Positions 1-8,681 of a DNA stretch of 64,000 bases are shown here, one piece after another (the stretch's first letter is position 1; each line of letters opens with the position of its first letter). The notes beneath the pieces are model-generated. The model did not search any database. It saw nothing but the letters and a program-made list of their open reading frames with translations, and was not told where the DNA came from. The position numbers and the translations under genes are program-made. The DNA is taken from positions 1 to 64,000 of the forward strand of contig NZ_JAROCC010000009.1 in NCBI RefSeq assembly GCF_030433715.1, written 5' to 3'. The stretch is from Sporosarcina highlanderae. Its GTDB lineage: Bacteria; Bacillota; Bacilli; Bacillales_A; Planococcaceae.

Positions 1-1
1 A

Positions 2-73
2 TCCAATACCCGTTCTGCACACATTTTCATCCTCTGTGGTGTAGTGCTGTTTTTGCGCTACATGGATGGCTAA
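2..73 (+). CDS. C-terminal end of a membrane protein (cut by window edge)
   Basis: An open frame enters from the left edge and ends at TAA 71-73. The visible 23 residues end in a hydrophobic run (HIFILCGVVLFL) followed by RYMDG, as in a last membrane helix. The stop codon lies inside the palindromic repeat at 70-95, the arrangement also seen at 37204 and 42656. Family unknown; the reading is supported by the stop position and the hydrophobic run only. Confidence 0.4.
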   Translation, partial: SNTRSAHIFILCGVVLFLRYMDG

Positions 74-95
74 CGGGGCAGTTTAGTTTAACAAA
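70..95 (+). repeat. attC-like palindrome, copy 1 (short form)
   Basis: Imperfect stem-loop of the family with left arm CTAAC, loop GGGGCAG-like and right arm TTTAGTTTAA. It lies between the stop of the upstream fragment and the ribosome site of the 124-699 gene. Same orientation as all other copies. Confidence 0.7.
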
Positions 96-123
96 AGAAG
101 ACAGTATCTTTAGGAGGGTATAT

Positions 124-699
124 GTGAAAAAATGGATGGGGTTAATACCATTGTTAATTGTAATCACATTAATATTTATTATAGTTGGATATAGGTTTAC
201 GGCGTTAAGTGCTGCCAAAAGTCATACTTTCCTTTCAAAAGATGCAGAGTTGATGGAACAATATGATATGGGGTCAACCGTACTTTTTTTATTTAAGAGC
301 GATGAAGAAAAGAGATATCGAACTGTACTGTCTGAAAAGTCAGGTTTGTTTTATCGTAGTAGTTCATCAACCTATATTCCGTATAGTTCGGATAAAATTC
401 AAACAGTTGGAGGTATGAGCGTTAATACTAAAAATGATGAAGCCACCTTATTAAGTGTAATCTCATACGATGAAGAAGTCGCATATATAGAGGCTGGTGT
501 CGAGCCTAATGTGGAAAGAAAGGATATAAAGAAGGGAGAACGTATTTCCTTCTTGTTTCCTTTTAGCGAGCAGATAGACTTTCTTTACCCAGCAGCATTT
601 AATAAGAGTGGTAAAAAGCTTTACTATTACGGCTACCCAAAAGATACAAATGTATGGAAGAGCGAAGATTTTAAGTGGCACAAAATCGATGAACAATGA
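124..699 (+). CDS. Hypothetical membrane-anchored protein
   Basis: 191 residues from a GTG start preceded by TAGGAGGGT. One hydrophobic helix (about residues 5-24) follows a KK pair, with the remaining ~165 hydrophilic residues probably outside the cell; there is no lipobox. Charged and Ser/Thr-rich, ending in an aromatic cluster (KLYYYGYP). I do not recognise the family. It is the first complete gene of a cassette-like run flanked by palindromic repeats at 70-95 and 712-792, so a stand-alone accessory role is likelier than an operon role. Confidence 0.7.
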   Translation: MKKWMGLIPLLIVITLIFIIVGYRFTALSAAKSHTFLSKDAELMEQYDMGSTVLFLFKSDEEKRYRTVLSEKSGLFYRSSSSTYIPYSSDKIQTVGGMSVNTKNDEATLLSVISYDEEVAYIEAGVEPNVERKDIKKGERISFLFPFSEQIDFLYPAAFNKSGKKLYYYGYPKDTNVWKSEDFKWHKIDEQ

Positions 700-711
700 T
701 AAATATTTTTT

Positions 712-792
712 CACTAACGGGTGCTTTACTTGTGGCTGCCGGGACGGCTCCTTTTTCTTGTCCAACTAATTAGCGAGTTAGTGTAGTTATAA
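712..792 (+). repeat. attC-like palindrome, copy 2 (long form with internal stem-loop)
   Basis: Two core halves (CACTAACGGGTGCTTTACTT, then CCAACTAAT...GAGTTAGTG) enclose a GC-rich stem (GCCGGGACGGC) followed by CTTTTTCTT, which probably terminates the upstream gene. Same design as 37764-37856 and 38361-38436. Confidence 0.65.
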
Positions 793-799
793 CACTTGG

Positions 800-1064
800 A
801 GAAAACAATGAGAATTGCCAGCGGGACATAGGGAAGAAAACGAAACACCAAAGGATTGTGCAATCTGAGAACTTTACGAGGAAACTGGCCAAATCGTTTC
901 AGATGTAGAATTTAAGGGTTTATTAAAAAGTTACAAACCTATCGAATGATGAAGTGAAATATAATCCTATCTATTTTACTACTCTTGAAGAACTACAACC
1001 ATTTCGGACATCTGAAATAAAGTTATGGGATTTAAAGGGACGGGTTAGGAATGATATTAGTTGA
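800..1064 (+). pseudogene. Decayed Nudix hydrolase
   Basis: From about 824 the frame reads GHREENETPKDCAI, a stop, then ELYEETGQ, which is the Nudix box G-x5-E-x7-REUxEExGU with its Arg codon changed to TGA (one C-to-T change from CGA). After KGLLK a frameshift near 933 moves the reading to KVTNLSNDEVKYNPIYF and on to a stop at 1062-1064. The N-terminal part before the box is not recoverable. Intact relatives hydrolyse nucleoside diphosphate derivatives. It lies between cassette-type repeats and is surely inactive. Confidence 0.8.
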
Positions 1065-1103
1065 ATGGCAGGAATAAACATAAAACGAAGGAGGGATATG
1101 TTT

Positions 1104-1580
1104 ATGTTCAGCAAAAAAATGTTTTTCATCTGTGTTGTATTTTTAGCGTTGATAGTTGCGGGCTGCAATGACGAAGAGCCAATAAAAGAAGAAGTTATTC
1201 GAGACAATTGGAATGAAAGTTCTCTTTTTACATCAGGAAGTTACACAATGATCGGGGAAGAAGGACGTCTGGGTTTTATTTACGATGATAGCGAAGTAGT
1301 TAGATTTTATCCAAATAAAACACAAAAGTATATGTGGCATTTTTGGGGAAATGAAGATGAGTTAATTGGTGATTTTAAAGTTTTAGGGACTCATGAAGAC
1401 AGTGATGAGGAAATAATAATTGTGCCAAAAATAGGAAATACATATCTTAGCCCTAACAATGGTGCAAATCAGCACTTTCCAACAAATATGACGTTCCCGA
1501 AAAGTGGAATGTGGAAGTTAGATGCATATATAGGAGATCAAATATTTGGAAGTGTTTATGTAAAAGTTCATGATGAATAA
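1104..1580 (+). CDS. Lipoprotein, DUF4871/YhfM-like
   Basis: 158 residues from ATG 1104, about nine bases after AAGGAGGG; upstream ATGs at 1065 and 1098 are in frame but badly spaced. A signal peptide with lipobox VAGC puts the lipidated Cys at residue 21, so the protein should be anchored outside the membrane. The rest is a compact mainly beta domain with WHFWGN, GTHEDS and SGMWKLDAY segments, similar in my memory to Bacillus YhfM-type proteins (DUF4871). Function unknown. Cassette-like neighbours on both sides. Confidence 0.7.
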   Translation: MFSKKMFFICVVFLALIVAGCNDEEPIKEEVIRDNWNESSLFTSGSYTMIGEEGRLGFIYDDSEVVRFYPNKTQKYMWHFWGNEDELIGDFKVLGTHEDSDEEIIIVPKIGNTYLSPNNGANQHFPTNMTFPKSGMWKLDAYIGDQIFGSVYVKVHDE

Positions 1581-1591
1581 ATCGTGTATTA

Positions 1592-1612
1592 AACTAACGT
1601 GTACTTTACTTA
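1592..1612 (+). repeat. attC-like palindrome, copy 3 (left half only)
   Basis: AACTAACGTGTACTTTACTT matches the left half of the long form at 712. No right half follows: the next gene's ribosome site starts at once. Confidence 0.5.
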
Positions 1613-1623
1613 CGGGGGTACCT

Positions 1624-2280
1624 ATGAAAATTCACTATTATTTAGGATGGTTTAATAATTTATTTCCAGAGAATCTGGGCAGGGTTTTACAGGAGGATAT
1701 AACTGATAGAAAATCCCTTGCTATGATTAGTTCGAATCCATCTATTTATGAAGATGATGGTGCTACGGAACGCTTGTGGCTTGACCATGCTAACATTATG
1801 TTTGACGAATATCATTTAATTAATTATCGCGTACAAAAGGAAGATGCCCAAACGATAATTCAAAATGCTTCCGTCATTTTCTTGTTGGGTGGAAATGCAC
1901 TTGAACAAAATGGTTTTTTAGTGGAATACGAATTATCAGATTCTGTTAAAAAAAGCAACGCCATTGTGATGGGAGCCAGCGCTGGTGCAATCAACATGTC
2001 CGCTAAGTGGTTATGCTCCAAAAAATTTGGATTTAATGTTGAAGAGAGCTCTGTTTACAACGGAATTGGTCTTGACAATTTTTCCGTCCTCTCTCATTTT
2101 GATCTTGAAAATAACATTGAAATGGTTCAAAGCGAACTATCTCCACTATCGGAAGAAATAGATATTTATGTGTCGAACAAAGATTGCGCTGTACGTGTAA
2201 AGGAAGACAAAATCGACGTTTTGGGCGATGTTTTTTTAATTTCTAACTCAAAGATTCAGAAATTGGATGAGACGCTCTAA
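1624..2280 (+). CDS. Peptidase S51 (dipeptidase E-like)
   Basis: 218 residues from ATG 1624, preceded by GGGGG; an in-frame ATG at 1570 overlaps the previous gene and looks wrong. The S51 signatures are present: a LLGGNA motif near residue 95 and the nucleophile motif GASAGA near residue 119, where Ser is the catalytic residue. The family cleaves N-terminal Asp dipeptides or cyanophycin-like bonds in the cytoplasm. The typical length of about 220-230 residues suggests it is intact. It ends the left cassette-like run, followed by a weak repeat copy and a terminator. Confidence 0.85.
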   Translation: MKIHYYLGWFNNLFPENLGRVLQEDITDRKSLAMISSNPSIYEDDGATERLWLDHANIMFDEYHLINYRVQKEDAQTIIQNASVIFLLGGNALEQNGFLVEYELSDSVKKSNAIVMGASAGAINMSAKWLCSKKFGFNVEESSVYNGIGLDNFSVLSHFDLENNIEMVQSELSPLSEEIDIYVSNKDCAVRVKEDKIDVLGDVFLISNSKIQKLDETL

Positions 2281-2292
2281 TTGTAGCGATTA

Positions 2293-2319
2293 TTGAACAA
2301 ACGCTGCAGATTAGTTGAA
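2293..2319 (+). repeat. attC-like palindrome, copy 4 (degenerate)
   Basis: TTGAACAAACGCTGCAG followed by ATTAGTTGAA: both arms are recognisable, with three or four changes from the consensus. Confidence 0.5.
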
Positions 2320-2360
2320 ATTTAAAGAATTAATGAAAATAGATTCAATTTAAACTAAGA

Positions 2361-2396
2361 GACAGGCATCTACGAATGGGATGCCTGTCATTTCAC
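2361..2396. terminator. Terminator between convergent genes
   Basis: Stem GACAGGCATC / GATGCCTGTC with an 8-10 base loop, between the S51 peptidase (+) and the PhoX-like gene (-). A-rich and T-rich flanks allow use in both directions. Confidence 0.7.
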
Positions 2397-2405
2397 TTAT
2401 ATAGC

Positions 2406-4160
2406 TTATTTTTTATTAACAGAAGGTAATTGGATATAACCGATATTCCCTGGATTTTGAGAACCAACCATTAAGTAAGAGTACCCATTTAAATTATCTA
2501 TCGCTTGTATTCCAGTAACTTCACCGCCATCTGGTGCAGAAACAATGCGAGAAAGTTCTTTTGTATCAACATTATAAGCCCAGCCAACATTATTTACGTG
2601 ATTGTTAGTGTCCTCGGCAATAAATAACGTTCTTAGGTTTTCAGAGTACACAATGTTGTCTGGATTGGCGATTTTATCGAGATGAGCTCTGTTGCCTTCT
2701 TCATCTTGTGGTATGTCTTCACCGACTAAAATAGCTTCTATTTTAGTTGGTACATAATCGCTATCAATAGGGTTGCCTTCACGATCTGTTTGTCTTTCAG
2801 TTAGACTCATTTCATAAATGCCGCCTGCATTGATTTTTGGCAATCGAATATCATCTACAGGATCATTTGGATTTTCTTCCATGCCTTTTGCAATCGTGGA
2901 CATAGCCATATAGACTTTGTTATCGGCTTTGTTGAATGTGACTGTTTCCATCTTGTTAAACTCTGAAGTTGCTCCAAGCATAGCTCCATATCGACGGGAT
3001 TCTAAGAAAGCAGCCGCTTTTTCCATGCCTGATTTCACTTTCAAAAATTCTTCTCCAGCTGCTGTTTTAATATGGCTGAAGCCATGTGCTGATGCATACT
3101 CAGCATCATTTGTCGTTTCGAAAATATCACTGAATGTCAGGGTTTCAGCTAATTCTTTAATTTCTTGATCGTTTGCATGTCCTAACTTAATCCATCTTAA
3201 ATTTCCGGCACCACCGTTTTCGGCACTCGTTTGCTCAAATTTTGCGGCATAAAGTGTCCCAGCGGATAAATCTTTTTCTTTGTCAGCAATGTACATGAAT
3301 GACATCACATAGCCGCCGTCATCTCCGTAGTAAACAGTACGGTTATCAGGTGCTACTGTAACGTTTTCAAAAGATAACCGGCCCATGCTATGGTGCTTGA
3401 CCGCTTTTGCTTCACCATTCGGATGGACGGATACTTCTGTTGTATATCCATATAAGTAAGGATTTCCAATTGCTGTTGAATCTTGATAATAATTTCTCGC
3501 AAATTGTGTAACAGAAGATTTTTCAGGGTTTGCTTCATGGGCACGTGCATTAGGTTCATACTCTTCACTACCTAAATGAGTGTTCCAAGGTGATAAGATG
3601 CCGGCACATGGAGTCCAAACACCGCCATACTCCGAAAAATCAATTGGTTCAATATCAGTAATTTTGAGTTCGCCTGTTTTCTTATCTTGTTGGACAGTAT
3701 TTAAATATAGCGCTCTTGGCACTGTACCAAGTTCATTACTTGGCATACTTTCAAAATGATTGATCATATACAATTTGCCGCTTTTGCCATTTACACTAAG
3801 CAGTGAGTTTGCATCTGGTGCTGTTGAAACAATGGGTTCGCCATTTGCTTTTGTTATGACATTGCCGTTGATGTCGACTGCAGCTCCAACAATTTTGCCG
3901 TTAATGACATCACCAGGCTTTGCTAACGAAGTATAATCCAACTCTACTGTCTTTTGAGTACCGTCTTTTAATGTCACCTTTACTTTGGCATCACTGTACA
4001 TGGTTGACTTTTCCTCGTTAGTAACAGGTACAGGCATACCAATAAATTCAACAGATTTTACGCCTTCAATTGGTTTATGCGGTTGAGCAAATACATTAAC
4101 CGCAGTTGGAAATAGAAGTGCTGCACTTAGTAGGGGGATAATTACCTTTTTTTTGTTCAT
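2406..4160 (-). CDS. phoX: PhoX-family alkaline phosphatase (DUF839)
   Basis: 584 residues. The start is taken at ATG 4160, eight bases after GGAGGT; an upstream in-frame start adds 16 residues without a ribosome site. A Sec-type signal peptide ends near VFAQ; no twin-arginine motif is seen, unlike Gram-negative PhoX. The segment GVWTPCAGILSPWNTHLGSEEY matches the conserved DUF839 core that holds metal-liganding Cys/Glu. The family releases phosphate from phosphomonoesters with a Ca/Fe cofactor. A PhoP-box array lies directly upstream, which supports a role in phosphate starvation. Monocistronic. Confidence 0.88.
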   Translation of the reverse strand: MNKKKVIIPLLSAALLFPTAVNVFAQPHKPIEGVKSVEFIGMPVPVTNEEKSTMYSDAKVKVTLKDGTQKTVELDYTSLAKPGDVINGKIVGAAVDINGNVITKANGEPIVSTAPDANSLLSVNGKSGKLYMINHFESMPSNELGTVPRALYLNTVQQDKKTGELKITDIEPIDFSEYGGVWTPCAGILSPWNTHLGSEEYEPNARAHEANPEKSSVTQFARNYYQDSTAIGNPYLYGYTTEVSVHPNGEAKAVKHHSMGRLSFENVTVAPDNRTVYYGDDGGYVMSFMYIADKEKDLSAGTLYAAKFEQTSAENGGAGNLRWIKLGHANDQEIKELAETLTFSDIFETTNDAEYASAHGFSHIKTAAGEEFLKVKSGMEKAAAFLESRRYGAMLGATSEFNKMETVTFNKADNKVYMAMSTIAKGMEENPNDPVDDIRLPKINAGGIYEMSLTERQTDREGNPIDSDYVPTKIEAILVGEDIPQDEEGNRAHLDKIANPDNIVYSENLRTLFIAEDTNNHVNNVGWAYNVDTKELSRIVSAPDGGEVTGIQAIDNLNGYSYLMVGSQNPGNIGYIQLPSVNKK

Positions 4161-4203
4161 ACGATTAGACCTCCAATGGTTTACTAAAATATGATTCATA
4201 ATC

Positions 4204-4257
4204 ATCATAATCGTAGAATGTTAAGGTAGTGTTATATAAATATTATGAAATTGTAAA
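4204..4257 (-). promoter_or_regulatory. PhoP-box array and -10 for phoX
   Basis: On the minus strand four hexamers TTTACA, ATAATA, ATAACA and TTAACA follow each other with exactly five bases between them (11-bp period, 4257 to 4219). This is the Bacillus PhoP tandem-box format (consensus TTHACA). A TATGAT -10 lies at 4209-4204, and the start codon about 45 bases further on. The pattern is seen directly; PhoP binding is inferred. Confidence 0.75.
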
Positions 4258-4400
4258 TTCTATAATTAATACAAAAATAATGCTATTTAACTATCAATGA
4301 AATATGACTAAATGATTAAGTATATGTTTAATAGAGGATGATACTTATGAAGAAAGCTATAACACTCAGGTGCTATTTGTATACATGGTAAATTGAATTT

Positions 4401-4412
4401 GCTTATATAAGC
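4401..4412. promoter_or_regulatory. Candidate ArsR operator
   Basis: GCTTATATAAGC is a perfect 12-base palindrome 38 bases upstream of arsR, in the AT-rich context usual for ArsR/SmtB operators. Weak evidence on its own. Confidence 0.35.
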
Positions 4413-4449
4413 ATATGATTATATGATATTGAAGAAGGAGGGATGGTCT

Positions 4450-4797
4450 ATGGGTAAAAGTAGTGATACAGAAATACAAAGGGCTTCACAATTATTAAAA
4501 TTGCTTGGTGATCCGACACGTTTAACGATGATGAAGCTTCTCAAGTCACATGAATGTTGTGTGTGTGAGTTTGTTGAAATTTTTAAGATGAGTCAGCCGG
4601 CGATTAGCCAACACTTGCGGAAACTTAGAGATATCGGGTTAGTTAAAGAGGAAAGAAGAGGGCAATGGGTTTTCTTCTCGATTAATGAAAGTCATGAAGA
4701 ATTTCCATTTATTAATAGCATACTTATTAATCTTCCAGAGCAGGATGAATCGATTGCTGAGTTAGAGGAACAAGGACTTCGTGTTTCTTGTCAATAG
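4450..4797 (+). CDS. arsR: ArsR-family metalloregulator
   Basis: 115 residues from ATG 4450, seven bases after AAGGAGGG; an earlier in-frame start at 4423 overlaps this site. A winged helix (LGDPTRLTMMKLL, then SQPAISQHLRKL as recognition helix) carries ECCVCEF, giving Cys36, Cys37 and Cys39, the CxC-type arsenite/antimonite sensor in the DNA-binding helix. It should repress its own operon and release DNA on binding As(III)/Sb(III). First gene of arsR-arsB-arsC. Confidence 0.93.
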   Translation: MGKSSDTEIQRASQLLKLLGDPTRLTMMKLLKSHECCVCEFVEIFKMSQPAISQHLRKLRDIGLVKEERRGQWVFFSINESHEEFPFINSILINLPEQDESIAELEEQGLRVSCQ

Positions 4798-4812
4798 GAA
4801 GGGGAAGGAACG

Positions 4813-6111
4813 TTGGTTTCAGTTATTATCGCACCATTGATTTTTATAATCACACTTATTTTTGTTATTTGGCAGCCTAAGAATCTATCGATTGGTTGGT
4901 CTGCTTGTATTGGGGCAACAGTTGCCTTGTTAGTGGGCGTTGTGGATTTTCAGGACGTTATCGATGTTACAGGGATTGTCTGGAACGCTACACTTGCTTT
5001 TATAGCCATCATTATCATCTCATTAATCTTGGATGAAATAGGCTTCTTCGAGTGGTCTGCTTTACATATGGCGAGATTGGCCAAAGGTAGCGGTATTCGC
5101 ATGTTTGTTTATGTCAGTATATTGGGTGCGATTGTTGCTGCCTTGTTCGCAAACGATGGGGCTGCATTAATCTTAACTCCAATCGTGCTTGCGATGGTTC
5201 GAAACTTGAATTTCAGTGAAAAGATGATTTTTCCGTTCATCATTGCCAGTGGATTTATTGCAGATACGACTTCATTGCCTTTAGTTGTGAGTAACTTGGT
5301 CAATATAGTTTCAGCAGACTTTTTCGGCATCGGATTTGTCGAGTATGCATCAAGGATGATTGTTCCCAATATATTTTCACTCGTTGCAAGTATTTTAGTG
5401 TTGTTTTTATTCTTCCGTAAAAGTATTCCGAAAGACTATAAAGTATCAGAGTTAAAAGAACCGAAGGATGCCGTGAAAGATGAAAAGATGTTTCGGCTTT
5501 CTTGGCTAATATTAGGCATTTTGCTTGTCGGCTACTTCACAAGTGGAATGATGGGCGTACCAGTTTCGATAGTTGTTGGAATTGTGGCCGTCTTCTTTAT
5601 GATAATGGCACAAAGAAGTCCAGCTGTTCACACGAAGCAAGTGATAAAAGGAGCACCTTGGTCCATTGTATTCTTTTCGATAGGAATGTACGTAGTCGTT
5701 TATGGATTACGAAACGTTGGTCTGACGAGTGTTTTAGCTGATATTATTCAATTGGCGGCGGATCAAGGCTTGTTTATAGGAACAATTTCAATGGGCTTCA
5801 TCGCTGCGATTTTATCGTCTGTCATGAATAATTTGCCGACTGTAATGATTAATGCCTTAGCCATTGCTGATACGAATACGACAGGGCCGATTCGTGAAGC
5901 TTTGATCTATGCTAATGTCATCGGTTCGGATTTAGGTCCGAAAATTACACCAATCGGTTCATTGGCCACATTATTGTGGCTGCATGTATTATCACAAAAA
6001 GGTGTGAAAATATCTTGGGGTACATATTTCAAAACCGGTATTATCTTAACGGTTCCTACACTCTTGATAACACTTATCGGATTGTATTTATGGCTTGTAC
6101 TTATACATTAA
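4813..6111 (+). CDS. arsB: ArsB-type arsenite efflux permease
   Basis: 432 residues, TTG start after GGGGAAGGAA, 15 bases behind arsR. About 11-12 membrane helices; family markers include [14 protein letters not shown] in the first half and [16 protein letters not shown] plus [23 protein letters not shown] in the second half, the two inverted-repeat hairpins of the ArsB/NhaD superfamily. It exports arsenite or antimonite using the membrane potential; no arsA ATPase gene is present, so it acts alone. Complete length. Confidence 0.93.
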   Translation: MVSVIIAPLIFIITLIFVIWQPKNLSIGWSACIGATVALLVGVVDFQDVIDVTGIVWNATLAFIAIIIISLILDEIGFFEWSALHMARLAKGSGIRMFVYVSILGAIVAALFANDGAALILTPIVLAMVRNLNFSEKMIFPFIIASGFIADTTSLPLVVSNLVNIVSADFFGIGFVEYASRMIVPNIFSLVASILVLFLFFRKSIPKDYKVSELKEPKDAVKDEKMFRLSWLILGILLVGYFTSGMMGVPVSIVVGIVAVFFMIMAQRSPAVHTKQVIKGAPWSIVFFSIGMYVVVYGLRNVGLTSVLADIIQLAADQGLFIGTISMGFIAAILSSVMNNLPTVMINALAIADTNTTGPIREALIYANVIGSDLGPKITPIGSLATLLWLHVLSQKGVKISWGTYFKTGIILTVPTLLITLIGLYLWLVLIH

Positions 6112-6134
6112 AACACTAAGAGGAGATTTTCGTC

Positions 6135-6554
6135 ATGCAGAAAAAAACACTTTATTTCTTATGTACGGGCAACTCATGCCGAAGCCAAATGGCTGAGGGG
6201 TGGGGAAAGAAATATCTTGGTGAGGAATGGCAAGTTCTGAGTGCAGGAATTGAAGCACACGGAGTCAATCCGAATGCCATTAAAGCGATGAATGAGGCTG
6301 GTGTCGACATTTCAAATCAAACTTCGGATGTTATCGATCCGCAAATCCTGAGCAATGCAGATTTCGTTGTTACGCTTTGTGGAGATGCTGCGGATAAATG
6401 TCCGATGACACCAACTCATGTCAAACGTGCTCATTGGGGATTTGACGACCCTGCCAAAGCAGAAGGAACTGATGAAGAAAAATGGGCATTTTTCCAGCGT
6501 GTACGCGACGAGATCGGTGCAAGGATTGAACAGTTTGTTAGGACTGGTGAATAA
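6135..6554 (+). CDS. arsC: Thioredoxin-coupled arsenate reductase
   Basis: 139 residues, the family length, after AGAGGAGATTTTCGTC. The low-molecular-weight phosphatase P-loop CTGNSCRS gives Cys10 and Cys15, and LCGDAADKC gives Cys82 and Cys89, the same numbering as the Bacillus/Staphylococcus ArsC disulfide relay. It reduces arsenate to arsenite, which ArsB exports. Last gene of the operon, followed by a GGTACC repeat rather than a clear terminator. Confidence 0.95.
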   Translation: MQKKTLYFLCTGNSCRSQMAEGWGKKYLGEEWQVLSAGIEAHGVNPNAIKAMNEAGVDISNQTSDVIDPQILSNADFVVTLCGDAADKCPMTPTHVKRAHWGFDDPAKAEGTDEEKWAFFQRVRDEIGARIEQFVRTGE

Positions 6555-6565
6555 GAAGTGAAATA

Positions 6566-6715
6566 GGTACCTGAAATAGGTACCTGTGCAACGAACTATT
6601 CAATTTATTCACTACAATTGAATAAATACTCATCGAGAAATGCGTAGTAATGCATACTCACTGGATATTTATACAAAATGGTTGAATTAACATGAATGTT
6701 TCTTGCACAGGTACC
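6566..6715 (+). repeat. GGTACC element, copy 1 (137 bp), with 13-bp tandem left edge
   Basis: Core element 6579-6715. Ends GGTACCTGTGCA and TGCACAGGTACC are inverted, and the arms continue as an imperfect inverted repeat (ATTCA and CAATTG-type blocks). The left edge is preceded by an extra GGTACCTG plus five bases (6566-6578), a 13-bp tandem copy. Confidence 0.9.
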
Positions 6716-6728
6716 GACAAAATTATGA

Positions 6729-7337
6729 TTAAAAAACCTTCCTGCTATAAATCCTAACAGAGAGCATATAGGAGCAAAAATAGAGTAGGATGACTGAGAA
6801 TATTGCTCCTCCATACAACAGAGTGTCATCGAGAGAGAGAAGTGTTTGAACCGCTCCTCGTATCCAATCATTCAAATCAGGAATAAATTTAGCAACAATA
6901 ATAAAATAAAGGACAAACAAAACTATAGAAGCAATCATCAAATACTGGCTTTTGAACAGATAGGAAAATGGAAAAGCAAGGGATATAAACACGGCTACAA
7001 TGCTTGCTATAAACAATAATTGCTCCCAAGGAACAAACTCTTTATGAATAACCAAATTCCCGATGAAAATGGTTAGCAAGACCAGGGAAATGAACACGCA
7101 TGCACCTACGTATTTGGAGCTGACAATTTCTTTTCGCGTGTACGGCAAAGAATTCAATAAGAAATGGACGGACGATTTTTCATCCGTAGCGAAGCTTTGC
7201 ATGATGATGGCGATAGAAAATAAAATCCCTACGTAAATCCTCGACCCATCTAAAAATAAATCGATAAATAAGACAGGCAACAGAATCAGTAATGTATATT
7301 TCTGCAAAACAATATCTTTACGAATGAGATGTAGCAT
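6729..7337 (-). CDS. ABC transporter permease of a ytr-like operon
   Basis: 202 residues, ATG at 7337 after AAAGGAA; a longer in-frame start inside the ATPase gene is unlikely. Six hydrophobic segments and no large loops, as in ABC-2 type permeases, with the ends RKDIVLQKY and VRIYSRKVF. Its 5' end overlaps the ATPase gene by 20 bases, so the two are translationally coupled and form one exporter. Substrate not deducible; related Bacillus modules respond to cell-wall antibiotics. Confidence 0.8.
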   Translation of the reverse strand: MLHLIRKDIVLQKYTLLILLPVLFIDLFLDGSRIYVGILFSIAIIMQSFATDEKSSVHFLLNSLPYTRKEIVSSKYVGACVFISLVLLTIFIGNLVIHKEFVPWEQLLFIASIVAVFISLAFPFSYLFKSQYLMIASIVLFVLYFIIVAKFIPDLNDWIRGAVQTLLSLDDTLLYGGAIFSVILLYFCSYMLSVRIYSRKVF

Positions 7338-8202
7338 AGTGATCAGTTCCTTTCTTTGTATACAGCATAATGTCTTCGAGTGTAGGTTTCTCCAAAATGA
7401 CCGTATCGCCAAAAATGTTTTGTGTCCGTTGTTTATTCGTCGTCAATGCCTCAAATCCATGATTGGATCTTCGGATACCTATGAACTCTCTTTCTGTATC
7501 ACGATCCAACAGGTTCGTCTCGCCTTTCACAATTGCATAGTCTTCCTCAATTTTATAATGTTCCTTCGTGAAAATATGCTGGCCGTTATGGATGAAGGTT
7601 ATATAATCCGCAATCCGATCCAAGTCCGTCGTAATATGCGTCGAAAAGAAAATCGTTTTTTCACTATCCTGCATGATGTCATGGAGGATGTCTAACAGCT
7701 CTCTGCGAAAAATTGGGTCTAATCCAGATGTCGGTTCGTCCATAATGATTAACTCAGCATGATGGGATAGAGCAAAGGTCAAAGATGCTTTCATCATCAT
7801 TCCTTTTGAAAAAGTCTTTATTTGTTTCTTCATCGGCAGTTCAAATAGGTTAATATATTGATGAAATAGTGTATCGTCCCAATTTTTATAGGCCGGTTTT
7901 ATGATTTTTTTCATTTCTGCCAACGTAATATTCTCATAAAGAACATTGTTATCAAATACAAATCCAATTCGTTGTTTTATCTCTTTTTCATGATTTTTAT
8001 AATTCAAACCAAAAAGTGAAATCTCTCCACTGTCCGGTTGCAATAAATTCATGATCAGCTTGATTATAGTGGATTTTCCCACTCCATTCCCACCGATGAA
8101 TCCTGTAACAAAGCCTTTCTTGACTGATAGCGAAAAGTCTTTCAGCGCAAACCCTTTGAAAGTCTTATTTACATTTCGCATTTCAACTACGTTTTCCATC
8201 AT
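7318..8202 (-). CDS. ABC transporter ATP-binding protein (YtrB/BcrA type)
   Basis: 294 residues. Walker A GGNGVGKS at 37-44, a signature region written FSKGMMMK instead of LSGGQ, Walker B LIIMDEPTSGLDP and a switch His in FFSTH, plus an ~80-residue C-terminal extension. This signature variant is common in YtrB/EcsA-like exporters. Its ATG overlaps the regulator stop by four bases (ATGA), so regulator, ATPase and permease form one transcript. Probable role: efflux or cell-envelope stress protection. Confidence 0.88.
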   Translation of the reverse strand: MMENVVEMRNVNKTFKGFALKDFSLSVKKGFVTGFIGGNGVGKSTIIKLIMNLLQPDSGEISLFGLNYKNHEKEIKQRIGFVFDNNVLYENITLAEMKKIIKPAYKNWDDTLFHQYINLFELPMKKQIKTFSKGMMMKASLTFALSHHAELIIMDEPTSGLDPIFRRELLDILHDIMQDSEKTIFFSTHITTDLDRIADYITFIHNGQHIFTKEHYKIEEDYAIVKGETNLLDRDTEREFIGIRRSNHGFEALTTNKQRTQNIFGDTVILEKPTLEDIMLYTKKGTDHYATSHS

Positions 8203-8576
8203 GTCTCCTCCTTATATAACAAGGTAAGTAATTCTTGTAATTCAGCTAACTCGACCCCGATTTCTTTGCTATTTTCGATGGCAGACAGTAACTGCTCTTC
8301 AATCACTTTCATTTTCCGTTCACGAATCATTTCATTACTTTGTTCCGACACGAAAGACCCTTTACCAACGATTGAGTAAATAAAACCGTTTTTCTCAAGC
8401 TCTTCATACGCCCGTTTTGTCGTGATGACGCTTATATCCAAGTCTTTCGCAAGCTGGCGCATAGATGGCAGCGCTTCTCCGGCCTGTAATTCATTCGTCA
8501 AAATATGCTTCTTAATTTGCACATAAATCTGCTCGTAGATCGGATCTTTTGAAGTATTGGAAATTATGATTTGCAT
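8199..8576 (-). CDS. ytrA: GntR regulator, YtrA subfamily
   Basis: 125 residues from ATG 8576 after AGGAAGAGG. An N-terminal winged helix (DPIYEQIYVQIKKHI, LPSMRQLAKDLDISVITTKRAYEELEKNGF) is followed by a short ~50-residue helical tail, the hallmark of the YtrA subfamily, too small for a classic ligand domain. Such proteins repress their own ABC operon until a cell-wall signal appears. A fitting palindrome lies just upstream at 8599-8623. The orthology behind the symbol is inferred. Confidence 0.87.
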   Translation of the reverse strand: MQIIISNTSKDPIYEQIYVQIKKHILTNELQAGEALPSMRQLAKDLDISVITTKRAYEELEKNGFIYSIVGKGSFVSEQSNEMIRERKMKVIEEQLLSAIENSKEIGVELAELQELLTLLYKEET

Positions 8577-8598
8577 AGATTTACCTCTTCCTTGCAAT

Positions 8599-8623
8599 AT
8601 TGTATATATACGTTATATACAAT
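8599..8623. promoter_or_regulatory. YtrA-type operator
   Basis: ATTGTATATA / TATATACAAT inverted repeat around TACGT, followed by another ATATACA half site, directly upstream of the GntR gene. It fits the GTATA/TATAC half sites of YtrA-like GntR operators; autoregulation is inferred. Confidence 0.6.
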
Positions 8624-8681
8624 ATATACAGAGTGAAATTAAATTGCAAGTAAAATCTGAAATAACTTCCGGTATTGTATA

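Noticed and set aside
463..765. 100-codon minus-strand frame opposite the first membrane protein
   Set aside because: Shadow of the plus-strand gene; no ribosome site.
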